Source: Pontibacter pudoricolor (GTDB lineage Bacteria > Bacteroidota > Bacteroidia > Cytophagales > Hymenobacteraceae). Taken from it: DNA of 64,000 nucleotides. Both the position numbers and the translations under genes were made by a program. Under the pieces are notes generated by a model. That model saw only the letters and a program-made list of their open reading frames with translations, was not told the DNA's origin and did not search any database. Shown here one piece after another: positions 25,437-34,183 of the stretch. Position 1 is the stretch's first letter; the number at the start of each line of letters is the position of its first letter. The stretch covers positions 62,001 through 126,000 of the forward strand of contig NZ_CP048106.1 in NCBI RefSeq assembly GCF_010092985.1, written 5' to 3'.

Positions 25437-27389
25437 ATGAATCAATTAGCCAAATCGTTTTCACGATTTTCTTTGCTGTTAGCCCTGTTGTGTCTGATAG
25501 CTTTTACAGCATCTGCACAAAGCAACAGAAAGCTGATTCGAAGTGGAAACAAGCTCTTCGCAAAAGAAAATTACCGTGCTGCCGTTCCTTTTTATGAGCA
25601 GGTACTGGCCAACGATCCTAATAATGCGAAAGCGTTGTATTACGCCGGTATCAGCTACATGACCTTTGATAAAGAAAAAGCTGCCGATTACCTGTACCGC
25701 GCTCAGAAGATCAAGCCAAACGTAGACCGTGACCTGGAATACTGGTTAGGCCGTGCCGACCACATCAACTATCGTTTTGATAGCGCGATCGAGCACTTTA
25801 AGGCTGCTCAGAAAGAGTTACGCCGTCGTGATGAAGAGCGACGAGAAGAGCTGGCTATGCTGATTCAGCATGCAAACAACGCCAAGCGCGAAGTGGCTAA
25901 TCCAAAGGATATATTCGTGAAGAACCTGGGAGGTGTTGTTAACTCAGCTTACTCGGAGCACAGCCCTGTTATTTCTTCTGATGACAACTACCTGCTTTAT
26001 ACTTCGCGTAGTTCTGAGGCAACAGGCGGTACTCCGGCACGTGATGGCGAATACTACGAAGACATCTTCGAATCCACCAGAATCGGGGAAGATGAATGGT
26101 CTCCAACCAAGCGTGTAGCAGGCGCCCTGAACAGCCCAAGCCACGATGCATCTATTCAGTTATTTGACAACGATACCAAGCTGCTGCTTTACCGCGCCGA
26201 TAACAACGGTGATATTATGGTTGCTGAGCGCCAGGCAGACGGAACATGGGGTGAACCGAAAAGCATTAGCCCGAACATTAATACCAAGCATTACGAGTCT
26301 GATGCGTTCATCACAAAAGATGGCCAGACTTTATTCTTCTCAACAAGCGCTTACTCTGAGTATGGCGACCTTGATATTTATGTGTCCAAGCGAAATGCGG
26401 ATGGCAGCTGGGCAGCTCCGAAGAGCATCGGAAGCACTATAAACACGCCTTTTGATGATGACAGCCCGTACTTTGCCGACAACGGTACATTGTACTTTGC
26501 CTCTACAGGACACAACACCATGGGTGGCTATGATATCTTTGCTTCTAAATACGACTCAGTTGCAAGAAGATGGGCAAAACCAGTTAACATGGGGGCACCG
26601 GTAAACACACCGGATGATGATACTTATTACAGACTTAGCCCGGATGGCAGCTACGCTTACCTGTCGTCTTACAGAATTGGCGGTTACGGCGAGAAAGACA
26701 TTTATACTATAAACTATATCCGCAACGTACGTGTGCAGGGCCAGGTATTCTCTAAAGTTGACAGCCTGGCAATACCGGGTGTAGAACTGATCTTTAATGG
26801 CCAGTCAGCTGACAAGCGTCCGATCTCTTACCGTGATGTGACACGCCCTGACTCAGGTTACTACCAGGTAGATATTCTGTCTGGCCGTAATTTCCAGATA
26901 CAGGTATCTAAAGATGGCAAGCAGATTACTACGGAAGAGCTGGAAGTGCCTATGTCGCTGAACGATACAACAACTATAGTTCGTAACTTCTACATCGATT
27001 ACGTTGACACGACTGCTACCCGTGCGGGCGTACTGGCTGTTAAACCGATTTACTTCGATACAGATGAGTATAACCTGCGTCCGGAGTCTGTGAGTGAACT
27101 GGATAGAGTTGTAGCCTACTTGAAAGCAAATCCACTGGTTAACATGAGCATCGAAGGCCATTGCGACTCACGTGCAAGCGACGAGTATAACATGACACTA
27201 GGTGAGAACCGTGCGGTTGCAGCTTACGAGTATCTGAAGAGCAAAGGCATTTCTGAAAGACGCCTGGTAACAGTAAGCTACGGCGAACGCAGACCTGCAG
27301 TACCAAACACATCTGCTGAAAACATGCAGCTGAACAGAAGAACTGAGTTCAGAGTGCTGGAGAGAGCTGATCAGCCAGCAAAACAATAA
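25437..27389 (+). CDS. OmpA family protein with TPR, PD40 propeller and carboxypeptidase-regulatory-like domain (PorE-like)
   Basis: A 650-residue outer-envelope protein. Order of parts: signal peptide (1-27, ending TASAQ), TPRs (about 30-150), six-bladed PD40 propeller (about 165-430; YFASTGHNTMGGYDIFA), a carboxypeptidase-regulatory-like beta domain (about 432-530; VQGQVFSKVDSLAIPGVELIF), and an OmpA-C peptidoglycan-binding domain (about 545-645; PIYFDTDEYNLRPES, IEGHCDSRASDEYN, LNRRTEF). This is the domain order of PorE, which anchors the type IX secretion machinery to peptidoglycan. It is the second of two tandem PD40 genes. Confidence 0.9.
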   Translation: MNQLAKSFSRFSLLLALLCLIAFTASAQSNRKLIRSGNKLFAKENYRAAVPFYEQVLANDPNNAKALYYAGISYMTFDKEKAADYLYRAQKIKPNVDRDLEYWLGRADHINYRFDSAIEHFKAAQKELRRRDEERREELAMLIQHANNAKREVANPKDIFVKNLGGVVNSAYSEHSPVISSDDNYLLYTSRSSEATGGTPARDGEYYEDIFESTRIGEDEWSPTKRVAGALNSPSHDASIQLFDNDTKLLLYRADNNGDIMVAERQADGTWGEPKSISPNINTKHYESDAFITKDGQTLFFSTSAYSEYGDLDIYVSKRNADGSWAAPKSIGSTINTPFDDDSPYFADNGTLYFASTGHNTMGGYDIFASKYDSVARRWAKPVNMGAPVNTPDDDTYYRLSPDGSYAYLSSYRIGGYGEKDIYTINYIRNVRVQGQVFSKVDSLAIPGVELIFNGQSADKRPISYRDVTRPDSGYYQVDILSGRNFQIQVSKDGKQITTEELEVPMSLNDTTTIVRNFYIDYVDTTATRAGVLAVKPIYFDTDEYNLRPESVSELDRVVAYLKANPLVNMSIEGHCDSRASDEYNMTLGENRAVAAYEYLKSKGISERRLVTVSYGERRPAVPNTSAENMQLNRRTEFRVLERADQPAKQ

Positions 27390-27432
27390 CTATAGTTTCG
27401 GGTTATAAAAGACCTGAACAAACTATAACAGG

Positions 27433-27465
27433 ACAGGCCGGGTATTTGCCCGGCCTGTTTTTTTT
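27433..27465 (+). terminator. Rho-independent terminator after the PorE-like gene
   Basis: ACAGGCCGGG (27433-27442) and CCCGGCCTGT (27449-27458) form a perfect 10-bp GC-rich stem with a 6-base loop, followed by seven T. Confidence 0.95.
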
Positions 27466-27496
27466 AATAAACCGTGTATTATAATTCTAGGTGGCG

Positions 27497-27504
27497 TATT
27501 TTTG
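27497..27504 (+). promoter_or_regulatory. TAnnTTTG promoter element for menG/ubiE
   Basis: TATTTTTG lies 24 bases before the ATG at 27528. It favours that ATG over an upstream GTG at 27474, which would lie before this element. No clear -33 element. Confidence 0.4.
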
Positions 27505-27527
27505 CCTGTATACTTTTAATTGCAACT

Positions 27528-28250
27528 ATGGCAGTAGTACCTTATAAAGACCAGAACGGTGACAAGAAATCGCAGGTGGCAACTATGTTTAACAACATTG
27601 CCGGCAAATACGATTTCCTGAACCACTTCCTGAGTGCTGGCATCGATATTATCTGGCGTAAGAAAGCAGTAAGCCTGCTGGCCCCGATCAAACCCAAACA
27701 AGTACTGGATATTGCTACCGGAACCGCCGATTTCGCGATAGAGACATTGCGCCTGAACCCTGATAAAATTACCGGTGTGGATATATCGGAAGGGATGCTG
27801 GCCGTGGGGCGTGAGAAACTGGCTAAAAAAGGGCTGACCAGCAAAATAGAGTTACTTTATGGCGATTCGGAAAATCTGCCTTTCGGGGATAACTCCTTTG
27901 ATGCAATTACCGTAGCCTTTGGGGTGCGCAACTTCGAGAACCTGGAGAAAGGGCTGGCAGAGATGTACCGTGTATTGAAACCGGGCGGTATGGCTGTGGT
28001 GCTGGAGTTTTCGAATCCGCGCAGCTTCCCGATGAAACAATTGTACCATTTTTACTCCCGGAATATACTACCGATGATAGGTAAGTTCGTTTCAAAGGAT
28101 AATGCTGCATACACGTACCTGCCCGAATCAGTGCAGGCTTTCCCGGACGGGCAGGCATTTCTTAACATCTATGAAAAGGTTGGTTTTAAATCTACAAAAT
28201 GGCATTCACTCACATTTGGCATAAGCTCCATTTACACCGGACGAAAATAG
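27528..28250 (+). CDS. ubiE: Demethylmenaquinone methyltransferase
   Basis: A 240-residue SAM methyltransferase that methylates demethylmenaquinol in the last step of menaquinone synthesis (MenG activity; UbiE family). Motif I is [12 protein letters not shown] (59-70), [11 protein letters not shown] binds SAM, and [26 protein letters not shown] is the UbiE/COQ5 signature. [25 protein letters not shown] is the substrate-region signature. The ATG at 27528 fits the family's usual start and a promoter-like element. Its 3' end overlaps the porT start by 52 bases, so the two are translationally close-coupled. Confidence 0.95.
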   Translation: MAVVPYKDQNGDKKSQVATMFNNIAGKYDFLNHFLSAGIDIIWRKKAVSLLAPIKPKQVLDIATGTADFAIETLRLNPDKITGVDISEGMLAVGREKLAKKGLTSKIELLYGDSENLPFGDNSFDAITVAFGVRNFENLEKGLAEMYRVLKPGGMAVVLEFSNPRSFPMKQLYHFYSRNILPMIGKFVSKDNAAYTYLPESVQAFPDGQAFLNIYEKVGFKSTKWHSLTFGISSIYTGRK

Positions 28251-28971
28251 CATTGTTTACTTTACTGGCATTGCTGTTAAGTGCTCCGGCACTGCAGGCC
28301 CAGAAAAAGTTAAACACACTTAACAAACCTGACTATGATCAGAAGTTAATACACTATGGGTTTTACCTGGCGGCGCCACTTACCCGCTATAATATAGACC
28401 ACTCGCAGGAGTACGCTGATCAACTGGCAGCTGACCCATCCGGCGGCGAGGGCACTACCAATGTAAATGCCAAATTCAGCCCAGGGTTTTACACAGGGCT
28501 GGTGCTTAATGTGCGTATTGCCGATAACCTGGATGCGCGTTTTGTGCCTGGGGTGGGGTTTTACAGCCGTAAGATCGAGTTTACGAACATGCCCCAGGAG
28601 ACCGGTGAAATTCAGACAGTGGATAAAGTGATCAGCTCAACGATGGTAGAGCTGCCTGTGCTGCTGAAGTTTAAAGCCAAGCGCCGTACCAATGCCCGTA
28701 TGTACCTGGTGGGGGCATTAAGCCCGGCATAGACCTGGGCAGTGGCAAAAGCGACGAAAACCCGGACCAGGGCCTGGCTGTAGAGAAATTTGACCTGGCC
28801 CTTGAATATGGATTCGGGGTAGATATGTTTTATCCGTTCTTTAAGTTTGCGCCGGAAATTCGTTTTTCGCATGGGTTAATAAACCAGCACAAGCTTACGC
28901 AAAGCCAGTATAGCCACCTGCTTCAAAAGCAGACAAACCATAATATTTCACTCATCCTTTTCTTTGAATAA
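28199..28971 (+). pseudogene. porT: PorT family protein (type IX secretion), interrupted by a -1 frameshift
   Basis: The first 171 or so codons give a signal peptide ([19 protein letters not shown]) and the start of an outer-membrane beta-barrel (FSPGFYTGLVLNVRIADNLDARF). At a run of five G (28711-28715) the frame shifts: as written it reads MYLVGALSPA and stops, whereas one more G would give YLVGGIKPGIDLGSG and an open frame to TAA at 28969-28971. That second part (EYGFGVDMFYPFFKFAPEIRFSHG, ending ISLILFFE) is typical PorT/Omp_b-brl_2. PorT is required for type IX secretion, so a sequencing or assembly error in the G run is as likely as a real mutation. Confidence 0.85.
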
Positions 28972-28976
28972 GACCG

Positions 28977-29732
28977 ATGTTTAAGATAGCACTTGTAACC
29001 GGAGCAACTTCCGGAATAGGCCGCGCTACAGCTATTGCGCTGGCAAAACAGGGATACCAGCTGATAGTTACAGGCCGCCGCAAAGAACGCCTCGAAGAAC
29101 TGCAGCAGGAGCTGGAAGGCGTAACGACTGTGTTGCCTTTGCTGTTTGATGTGCGGAACAAAGAAGCAGTGCAGTTTGCTATTGCATCGTTGCCGGAAGA
29201 ATGGCAGCAGATTGATGTGCTGGTTAATAATGCCGGCAACGCCCACGGTCTGTCTCCGATACAGGAAGGTTCGCTGGAGGACTGGGACGCCATGCTGGAC
29301 ATTAACGTGAAAGGCCTGCTGTATGTGAGCCATGCGGTAATTCCGTTTATGCAGAAGCAGGGCCGCGGACATATAATCAATATAGGGTCTATTGCCGGTA
29401 AAGAGGTGTATGCCAATGGTAACGTTTACTGTGCCTCTAAATTTGCCGTGGATGCGCTTTCAAAAGCGATGCGCATCGATCTTATAACTACAGGTATCAA
29501 AGTATCTGAAGTGAACCCGGGCCTGGTAGAGACTGAGTTTTCGGAAGTGAGATTTAAGGGCGATAAGGAGCGTGCCGCAGGTGTTTACCAGGGATATCAG
29601 CCACTTAAGGCAGAAGACATCGCTGACCTGATCGCTTTTATAGTTAGCCGTCCGGTCCACGTAAACCTGGCTGAGGTAATGATACTTCCGGCTGCCCAGG
29701 CATCTGCTACAGTTGTAAATAAAAATTTATAG
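28977..29732 (+). CDS. SDR family NADP-dependent oxidoreductase (YdfG-like)
   Basis: A 251-residue classical SDR, 5 bases after porT. TGATSGIG (residues 8-15) is the cofactor motif; VTGRRKERLEEL with the double Arg indicates NADP. NNAGNAHGL, NIGSIAGKEVY and YCASKFAVDAL give the Asn-Ser-Tyr-Lys set. ARG-x-PGLVETEFSEVRF-type residues near the end match the YdfG / serine-3-hydroxy-acid dehydrogenase group (here VNPGLVETEFSEVRFKGD). Likely substrate: a 3-hydroxy acid such as L-allo-threonine or 3-hydroxypropionate, by analogy only. Confidence 0.9.
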   Translation: MFKIALVTGATSGIGRATAIALAKQGYQLIVTGRRKERLEELQQELEGVTTVLPLLFDVRNKEAVQFAIASLPEEWQQIDVLVNNAGNAHGLSPIQEGSLEDWDAMLDINVKGLLYVSHAVIPFMQKQGRGHIINIGSIAGKEVYANGNVYCASKFAVDALSKAMRIDLITTGIKVSEVNPGLVETEFSEVRFKGDKERAAGVYQGYQPLKAEDIADLIAFIVSRPVHVNLAEVMILPAAQASATVVNKNL

Positions 29733-29832
29733 TTCAGTCCTGATCCAGACTAAAATAGCTTAGAAGCGTATAAAATAAGATGTTCAGGCATTAAGCCGAC
29801 TTAAATTTTTACGTACTTTAATAATACAAGCT

Positions 29833-30363
29833 ATGAAAGACCAGGAAAGAAATCAGGGACAGGAAGGTAATCAGAAATCTGATAAGAATCAGCAAACAAA
29901 CAAAACCCAACAGGGAGGAAGCCAGCAGCCGCAGGGCAGTCAGCAACAAGGCGGACAGCAGCAAGGCAGCCAGGGCCAGAACAGAGGCCAGCAGCAGGGC
30001 TCTCAGAACCAGCCACAGGGTAGCCAGCAATCAGGAGGCATGCAGGGTCAGAGCAGCGGCCAGCAACCTCAGGGTAGCCAGCGTTCTAGTATGAGCGGCC
30101 AGCAAGGCGGCCAGGGTTCAGGCATGAGCGGTCAGCAGCAAGGTGGCCAAAGCTCAGGTATGAGTGGTCAGCAGCGAAGCGGCCAAGGCCAGAATCAGAA
30201 CGATCCGAATCAGGCTAACCGCCAGGGCGCTACCAGCACCGGCATGAAAGGCAGTGATGCTACATCGAGCCAGCAGCAGGGCCAGGGCGCACAAAATGCG
30301 AAGGACCATAACAACCGTAGCGGCAGCGATAGTGGCCAGGATACAAACAAGAAAGATCGTTAA
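29833..30363 (+). CDS. Gln/Gly/Ser-rich disordered protein
   Basis: A 176-residue protein made almost only of Gln, Gly, Ser, Asn, with scattered Arg, Met and Lys. Short imperfect repeats are visible: GSQQQGGQQQGSQ, then SGMSGQQ-type units (three near residues 90-115). There is no signal peptide, membrane segment or known domain; it is intrinsically disordered and hydrophilic, like some desiccation- or stress-related proteins, but that is only an analogy. The start has Asp/Lys-rich ERNQGQEGNQ and the end KDHNNRSGSDSGQDTNKKDR. A strong terminator just after the stop supports it being a gene. Confidence 0.75.
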   Translation: MKDQERNQGQEGNQKSDKNQQTNKTQQGGSQQPQGSQQQGGQQQGSQGQNRGQQQGSQNQPQGSQQSGGMQGQSSGQQPQGSQRSSMSGQQGGQGSGMSGQQQGGQSSGMSGQQRSGQGQNQNDPNQANRQGATSTGMKGSDATSSQQQGQGAQNAKDHNNRSGSDSGQDTNKKDR

Positions 30364-30388
30364 ACTAACATAGCTCAAACAATAAAAT

Positions 30389-30424
30389 AAGCGGGCAGCA
30401 TCTGAAAAGGTGCTGCCCGCTTTG
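30389..30424 (+). terminator. Rho-independent terminator of the Gln-rich gene
   Basis: AAGCGGGCAGCA (30389-30400) and TGCTGCCCGCTT (30411-30422) form a 12-bp perfect stem with a 10-base loop, followed by TGTATTTA. Confidence 0.88.
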
Positions 30425-30867
30425 TATTTATAAACAGTAGGCTGACTGATTATATACGAATTATGGTGTAAGGCTGCTTTTATGTTGAGACGCAATATTT
30501 TTCGTCTGCAAAGGTTGCTCAGATAGTAATGGCTGCAACATTAGTAAAGAGCTTTTCAACCTGTAACGCTAATAAAATCGGCCTGTAGCAGGAGACGCAA
30601 AATATTGCGTCTCCTGCAAAACTTAAACCTATTTATACCGCCAGTTTGAGCGCAGCGGTAACTGGTAGTAGAGCATAGTAAGCAGATTTGTAACCGACGT
30701 ATTCCAGAACTATAGTTTAGCCAGTTACAAACTGGCTCCATGTACAGTTGCAGATTGCGCTAACGCTAAACTTGCGCCATGTGCTGCACTGTGTGCCGAT
30801 AATCCGGAGCCTGAAACATCTCTTTTCTGAAGAAGGTATGAAACCGCCCTGCTATAGTTTACCGGGC
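30425..30867. repeat. Repeat-rich spacer with two REP-like palindromes
   Basis: No gene is supported. REP-like palindromes at 30487-30507 and 30588-30617 (13-bp arms GCAGGAGACGCAA / TTGCGTCTCCTGC) bound a 131-bp unit with the shared internal motif AGTAATGGC. From 30640 to 30760 are copies of another family, GCCAGTTTGAGCGCAGCGG.. and CCAGTTACAAACTGG, also found near 56770-56865. Confidence 0.7.
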
Positions 30868-32514
30868 TTAATCGAGGTAGAAATGAAGCAGGAAGCCTGC
30901 ACCTGCAAAATCCTTGGCGCGCATGTTATCGTTATGCTTTACGTGAGCCCTGTCCCCGGATTTATAGTTGTTGCCATATGTGCTGTCGGTTATGAAGATG
31001 CGGCTGCTTTTCTTTTTGCTTTCAGTTGTATAGGTATCTTCGCCTTCGCCACCCCAGATGCTGATGCTGATTTCCGGGTTCGCATCTCCCTCCAGCACAA
31101 ACTGATCTTTGCCACCCAGACCGTAAAGAATAATGTTTTTTGTTTGCTTCGCGTTAAATGTCCTGTCATATAACAGCTGCTTTACTTCTTCATCCTTACT
31201 GGTTTTATACACCTGCACCTGTACTTCGTTTTTAGAAAGAACCTTAACAATAAAGCGTTCGTGTTTATCGCTGCCAACTATAAGGGCATCTTCAGCAAGT
31301 ATATTAAAGTAATCCTGTGCTATCTCTTTTACATTATCCCTTCTGACTTTTAGTTTTTTTATGATGGGTTCGGCCGTTAAACTATAGATCGTATCCGGCA
31401 TTTTTCTGAACGAGCTTTCGATTACCTGGTCAGTTAGGGCTGTTTTTACGCTGTCGGCAATTTCAAGCCAGTCCTCCTGACTTAGTTCTGATAAGATGAG
31501 GGCATCTAAATGACGGGCATTGTAGTTGAGTTTCTTAAGGTTGCCTACCCGCTTGCGGTATGTTCTGAAATGGGGCTTAAACTTTAGCCACCTTGTTATG
31601 TAGGGGATAGGCGCATCGTGCAGTTTATAGAACACATTGTCGCGGTCGCGGGGGACAGGACGATACGTATAGGCTTTTTCTTTTGGTTCCAGTTCGGCCC
31701 AGCGCCAGTTGTCTTCGTGGCGGCTCCAGTCACCTATCAGCATATCAAACAAGCGGGCGCGAAGGTAATTGCGGGCATCTATCCTGGTGTCGTTATCCGA
31801 GAGCCGTTCGGTTAACATAGATCGGGTGCTTTTTACCTTTTCTGCATTGCCCATCAGGGGGTTATCTTTCTGATTGCCATCCGGCCTCCGCTCCATCAAA
31901 ACTATAGTTCCACCCACCTTATCCAGGTATTCGCCTAATTTGGGGTCGTGGGGTATGTAAACCAGTTCCGGGTCTGTGTGGTAGATGCCGACAGCTGTTG
32001 CCATGCCCGGTAAAGCAAGCGCCGCGAAAGGGTGTGTGGCGCTGGTGGCATCGCGTGCAATGTTGGCAATGTAGCTTTGCCGCCACCTCGGCGACAACGC
32101 TCCGGCAGGCTCCTTGTCTATAGAACGTAATACATATTCGGTACTGTCTTTGGTTTGCATGCGCAGGCTTATAGTTTGCCGGCTGCCACCCATTTTAAGC
32201 GGTTGCAAGCCTCCGTGGGCGGTGCTTATGTCCAGTACCCTGATGGTAACGGGGGTGTACCAGGCATTGCGGTAATGCCTGCCATATAAAAAGGTGTGCA
32301 GGGTGCCGCGCTTATAGTGTGCTCCGGCAGGTAAGGTTATAGTGCTGTCGGTGTAGCTGGTTACCAGTGCTGCGTTTGCAGGTGCCTGCGTAACCTGCCT
32401 AACCGAATGCGGATAGCGTTGACAACTGCCCGCCACCAGCATAAAAAGTAGCAGGGGTAGTATACGATGTACCTTAAAGGTTTTAATTATGGTAACAGTA
32501 GTTTTATAAGCCAT
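30868..32514 (-). CDS. Lipoprotein with possible CotH/Fam20-like kinase fold, paralogue 1
   Basis: A 548-residue predicted lipoprotein (lipobox LVAGSC, C31). It is clearly paralogous to the following gene. Conserved pieces are AHYKRGTLH, YVLRSIDK (127-134), NIARDATSA (151-159), an AxGIYHTDP segment, MERRPDG, then GDWSRHEDNWRW (261-272) and RPVPRDRDNVFY (285-296). This order resembles CotH/HipA/Fam20C-type kinases: a lysine strand, an RD(x)nRN(x)L-like start, a hinge Glu, a DxxRHxxNW catalytic loop, and a DRD metal-binding motif. I infer a kinase-like fold; activity is unproven. Family members elsewhere may be fused to metallophosphoesterases. A surface or periplasmic phosphotransferase is one possibility. 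Confidence 0.7.
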   Translation of the reverse strand: MAYKTTVTIIKTFKVHRILPLLLFMLVAGSCQRYPHSVRQVTQAPANAALVTSYTDSTITLPAGAHYKRGTLHTFLYGRHYRNAWYTPVTIRVLDISTAHGGLQPLKMGGSRQTISLRMQTKDSTEYVLRSIDKEPAGALSPRWRQSYIANIARDATSATHPFAALALPGMATAVGIYHTDPELVYIPHDPKLGEYLDKVGGTIVLMERRPDGNQKDNPLMGNAEKVKSTRSMLTERLSDNDTRIDARNYLRARLFDMLIGDWSRHEDNWRWAELEPKEKAYTYRPVPRDRDNVFYKLHDAPIPYITRWLKFKPHFRTYRKRVGNLKKLNYNARHLDALILSELSQEDWLEIADSVKTALTDQVIESSFRKMPDTIYSLTAEPIIKKLKVRRDNVKEIAQDYFNILAEDALIVGSDKHERFIVKVLSKNEVQVQVYKTSKDEEVKQLLYDRTFNAKQTKNIILYGLGGKDQFVLEGDANPEISISIWGGEGEDTYTTESKKKSSRIFITDSTYGNNYKSGDRAHVKHNDNMRAKDFAGAGFLLHFYLD

Positions 32515-32596
32515 TGTTATATGATAGCTTTCAGAAGACGCAACAGAATGCGCCCTTACAATTCTTTAATTCTTTAACTTCCAAACTTTTTAACTC

Positions 32597-34183
32597 CTAA
32601 AATCCTTCACGGTCAAATGCATGGACTCTAATGTCGCGGGTGGTTTTATCTTTTGTTTCGGGACCGGCTTCTATTTCTGTTCCACGGCTGGTGTCATATA
32701 CCCAGGTCTTTTTGCCACCACGTTTTACTTTTGATTTGTCTTTTATTTCATCCTCGCCGCGGCCGCCAACTATAATCACCTTTATCCCTTTCTCTGCTTC
32801 TCCTTCTATCTCAAATTCATCGTCCCCGGCAAGGCCATATAGTTTGATCTCTTTGGTTTCGTTGCGTAAAAAAGTGCGTCTGAAAGTAATTACGTCATCT
32901 GATTTGCGGGTGATGGTAACTAGCGTTTCATCGTTGTTTAGGCGTTTTACTTTAAATTCATCTTCTGAGTCGGTGCCAACCACAAGCGGCTCTTTGGCGA
33001 GTATCTCATAAAACTCAGCGGCTGCTTCGCGCAATTTATCGCGGCGGTTACGGAGCTTTCGGGCGGTATTCTCGCCTTCCAGTTTATAAACAGCAGCCGG
33101 AAACTGTTTTACAGCATTTTCTATAACCTCATCTGTAAGTACCTTTTGCAGGGCAACAGCCACCGAATCGAATTGCTGACGCGTTACCTGTGCCAGGGCG
33201 CGCTTATCCAGGAACTCGGAGTTCATGGTCAGGGCATATACATCGTTAAACTCATCATCAAAAGACTCAAACTTACGGATCGCCCAGTTGCGGCTGAATA
33301 TCCAGGGAATGATGCCGTCCTGGAAACGGTAGAAAACGTTGTCGCGGTCTTTGGGGATTGGTCTGTAAGTTGTATTGCTCCCTTTTTTATACTCGGCCCA
33401 GTCCCATTGCCCTTCGTGGCGGTCCCAGTCGTTCAGGAGCAGGTCGAGCAGGCGGGCTTTGGCAAAGGCTTGCTGGTCTATAAAATGGTTGTCTTCTTCA
33501 AAACGCCTGTTCAGCACATCTTCTGAGCCAACCAGGTCCACGGCATCTCCGAGAGCCGGTGTAAGGGCGTCTTTTCCGTCGTATTTCTCCTCCAGCATAA
33601 ATACATTATCACTGAAGCGTTCGTTATGTTCGCCAAAAGTGTCGTCGTCGGGGCGCACGTAATAATAGGTAGGCGTTGCGTGCGGTATACCGGCGGCCCT
33701 GGCCAGCGGAGCTACAACCAACGCACCATACGGATTTATGGCTGAGGTCTGGTCGCGGAGAATATTGGCCACAAAAGTTTTGCGCCATAGTCCCGGCACT
33801 ACGCCTACAGGGTCTTTATCGAGGGAGCGGAGCGCGTACGAAAAGCCTGAGCTGTCGGTAAGCGTCATGCTGGTTGTCTGAAAACCGCCTCCCAGTTTTT
33901 CAATTGTAAGACCTCCCTTAATTTTCGTCTTATCAAAAAGGGGCAGGGTTACCGGAGTTGTCCAGACAGGGCGGTAATGCGTTCCCCAGAACAGCCTGTG
34001 CAGGGCACCCCGTTTGTAATGTTTGCCAGCCTGCACCGTAACACTATCAAAAGCGTCCGGATTTTGGTGTAGTTGCTTGTAAACGACAGGGTCGGTAACG
34101 GGTGTTTCAGCGTAAAAATTCTTCCGGGCGCAGCCGCATATAAATATGAGTGCAAGCAGTGCCTGCAGGTATATCGGTTTCAT
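32597..34183 (-). CDS. Lipoprotein with possible CotH/Fam20-like kinase fold, paralogue 2
   Basis: A 528-residue predicted lipoprotein (ALIFICGC, C18). The same landmarks as the paralogue, in the same order: HYKRGALH (55-62), YALRSLDK (116-123), ANILRDQTSAINPYGALVV, ARAAGIPHATPTYYYVRP, FMLEEKYDG, NDWDRHEGQWDWAEY (251-265) and RPIPKDRDNVFY (274-285). The DRH core here (D254-R255-H256) is canonical for atypical kinases of the HipA/Fam20 type. The C-terminal ~130 residues look like beta-strand repeats with many Asp (GLAGDDEFEIEGEAEKG, GGRGEDEIKDKS). An 82-bp spacer with simple repeats separates it from paralogue 1; both could be cotranscribed. Confidence 0.7.
   Translation of the reverse strand: MKPIYLQALLALIFICGCARKNFYAETPVTDPVVYKQLHQNPDAFDSVTVQAGKHYKRGALHRLFWGTHYRPVWTTPVTLPLFDKTKIKGGLTIEKLGGGFQTTSMTLTDSSGFSYALRSLDKDPVGVVPGLWRKTFVANILRDQTSAINPYGALVVAPLARAAGIPHATPTYYYVRPDDDTFGEHNERFSDNVFMLEEKYDGKDALTPALGDAVDLVGSEDVLNRRFEEDNHFIDQQAFAKARLLDLLLNDWDRHEGQWDWAEYKKGSNTTYRPIPKDRDNVFYRFQDGIIPWIFSRNWAIRKFESFDDEFNDVYALTMNSEFLDKRALAQVTRQQFDSVAVALQKVLTDEVIENAVKQFPAAVYKLEGENTARKLRNRRDKLREAAAEFYEILAKEPLVVGTDSEDEFKVKRLNNDETLVTITRKSDDVITFRRTFLRNETKEIKLYGLAGDDEFEIEGEAEKGIKVIIVGGRGEDEIKDKSKVKRGGKKTWVYDTSRGTEIEAGPETKDKTTRDIRVHAFDREGF

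Noticed and set aside
30748..31173. Plus-strand open frame near 30.7-31.2 kb
   Set aside because: Overlaps the CotH-like lipoprotein in reverse and starts in repeat sequence; no domain or signal peptide logic.
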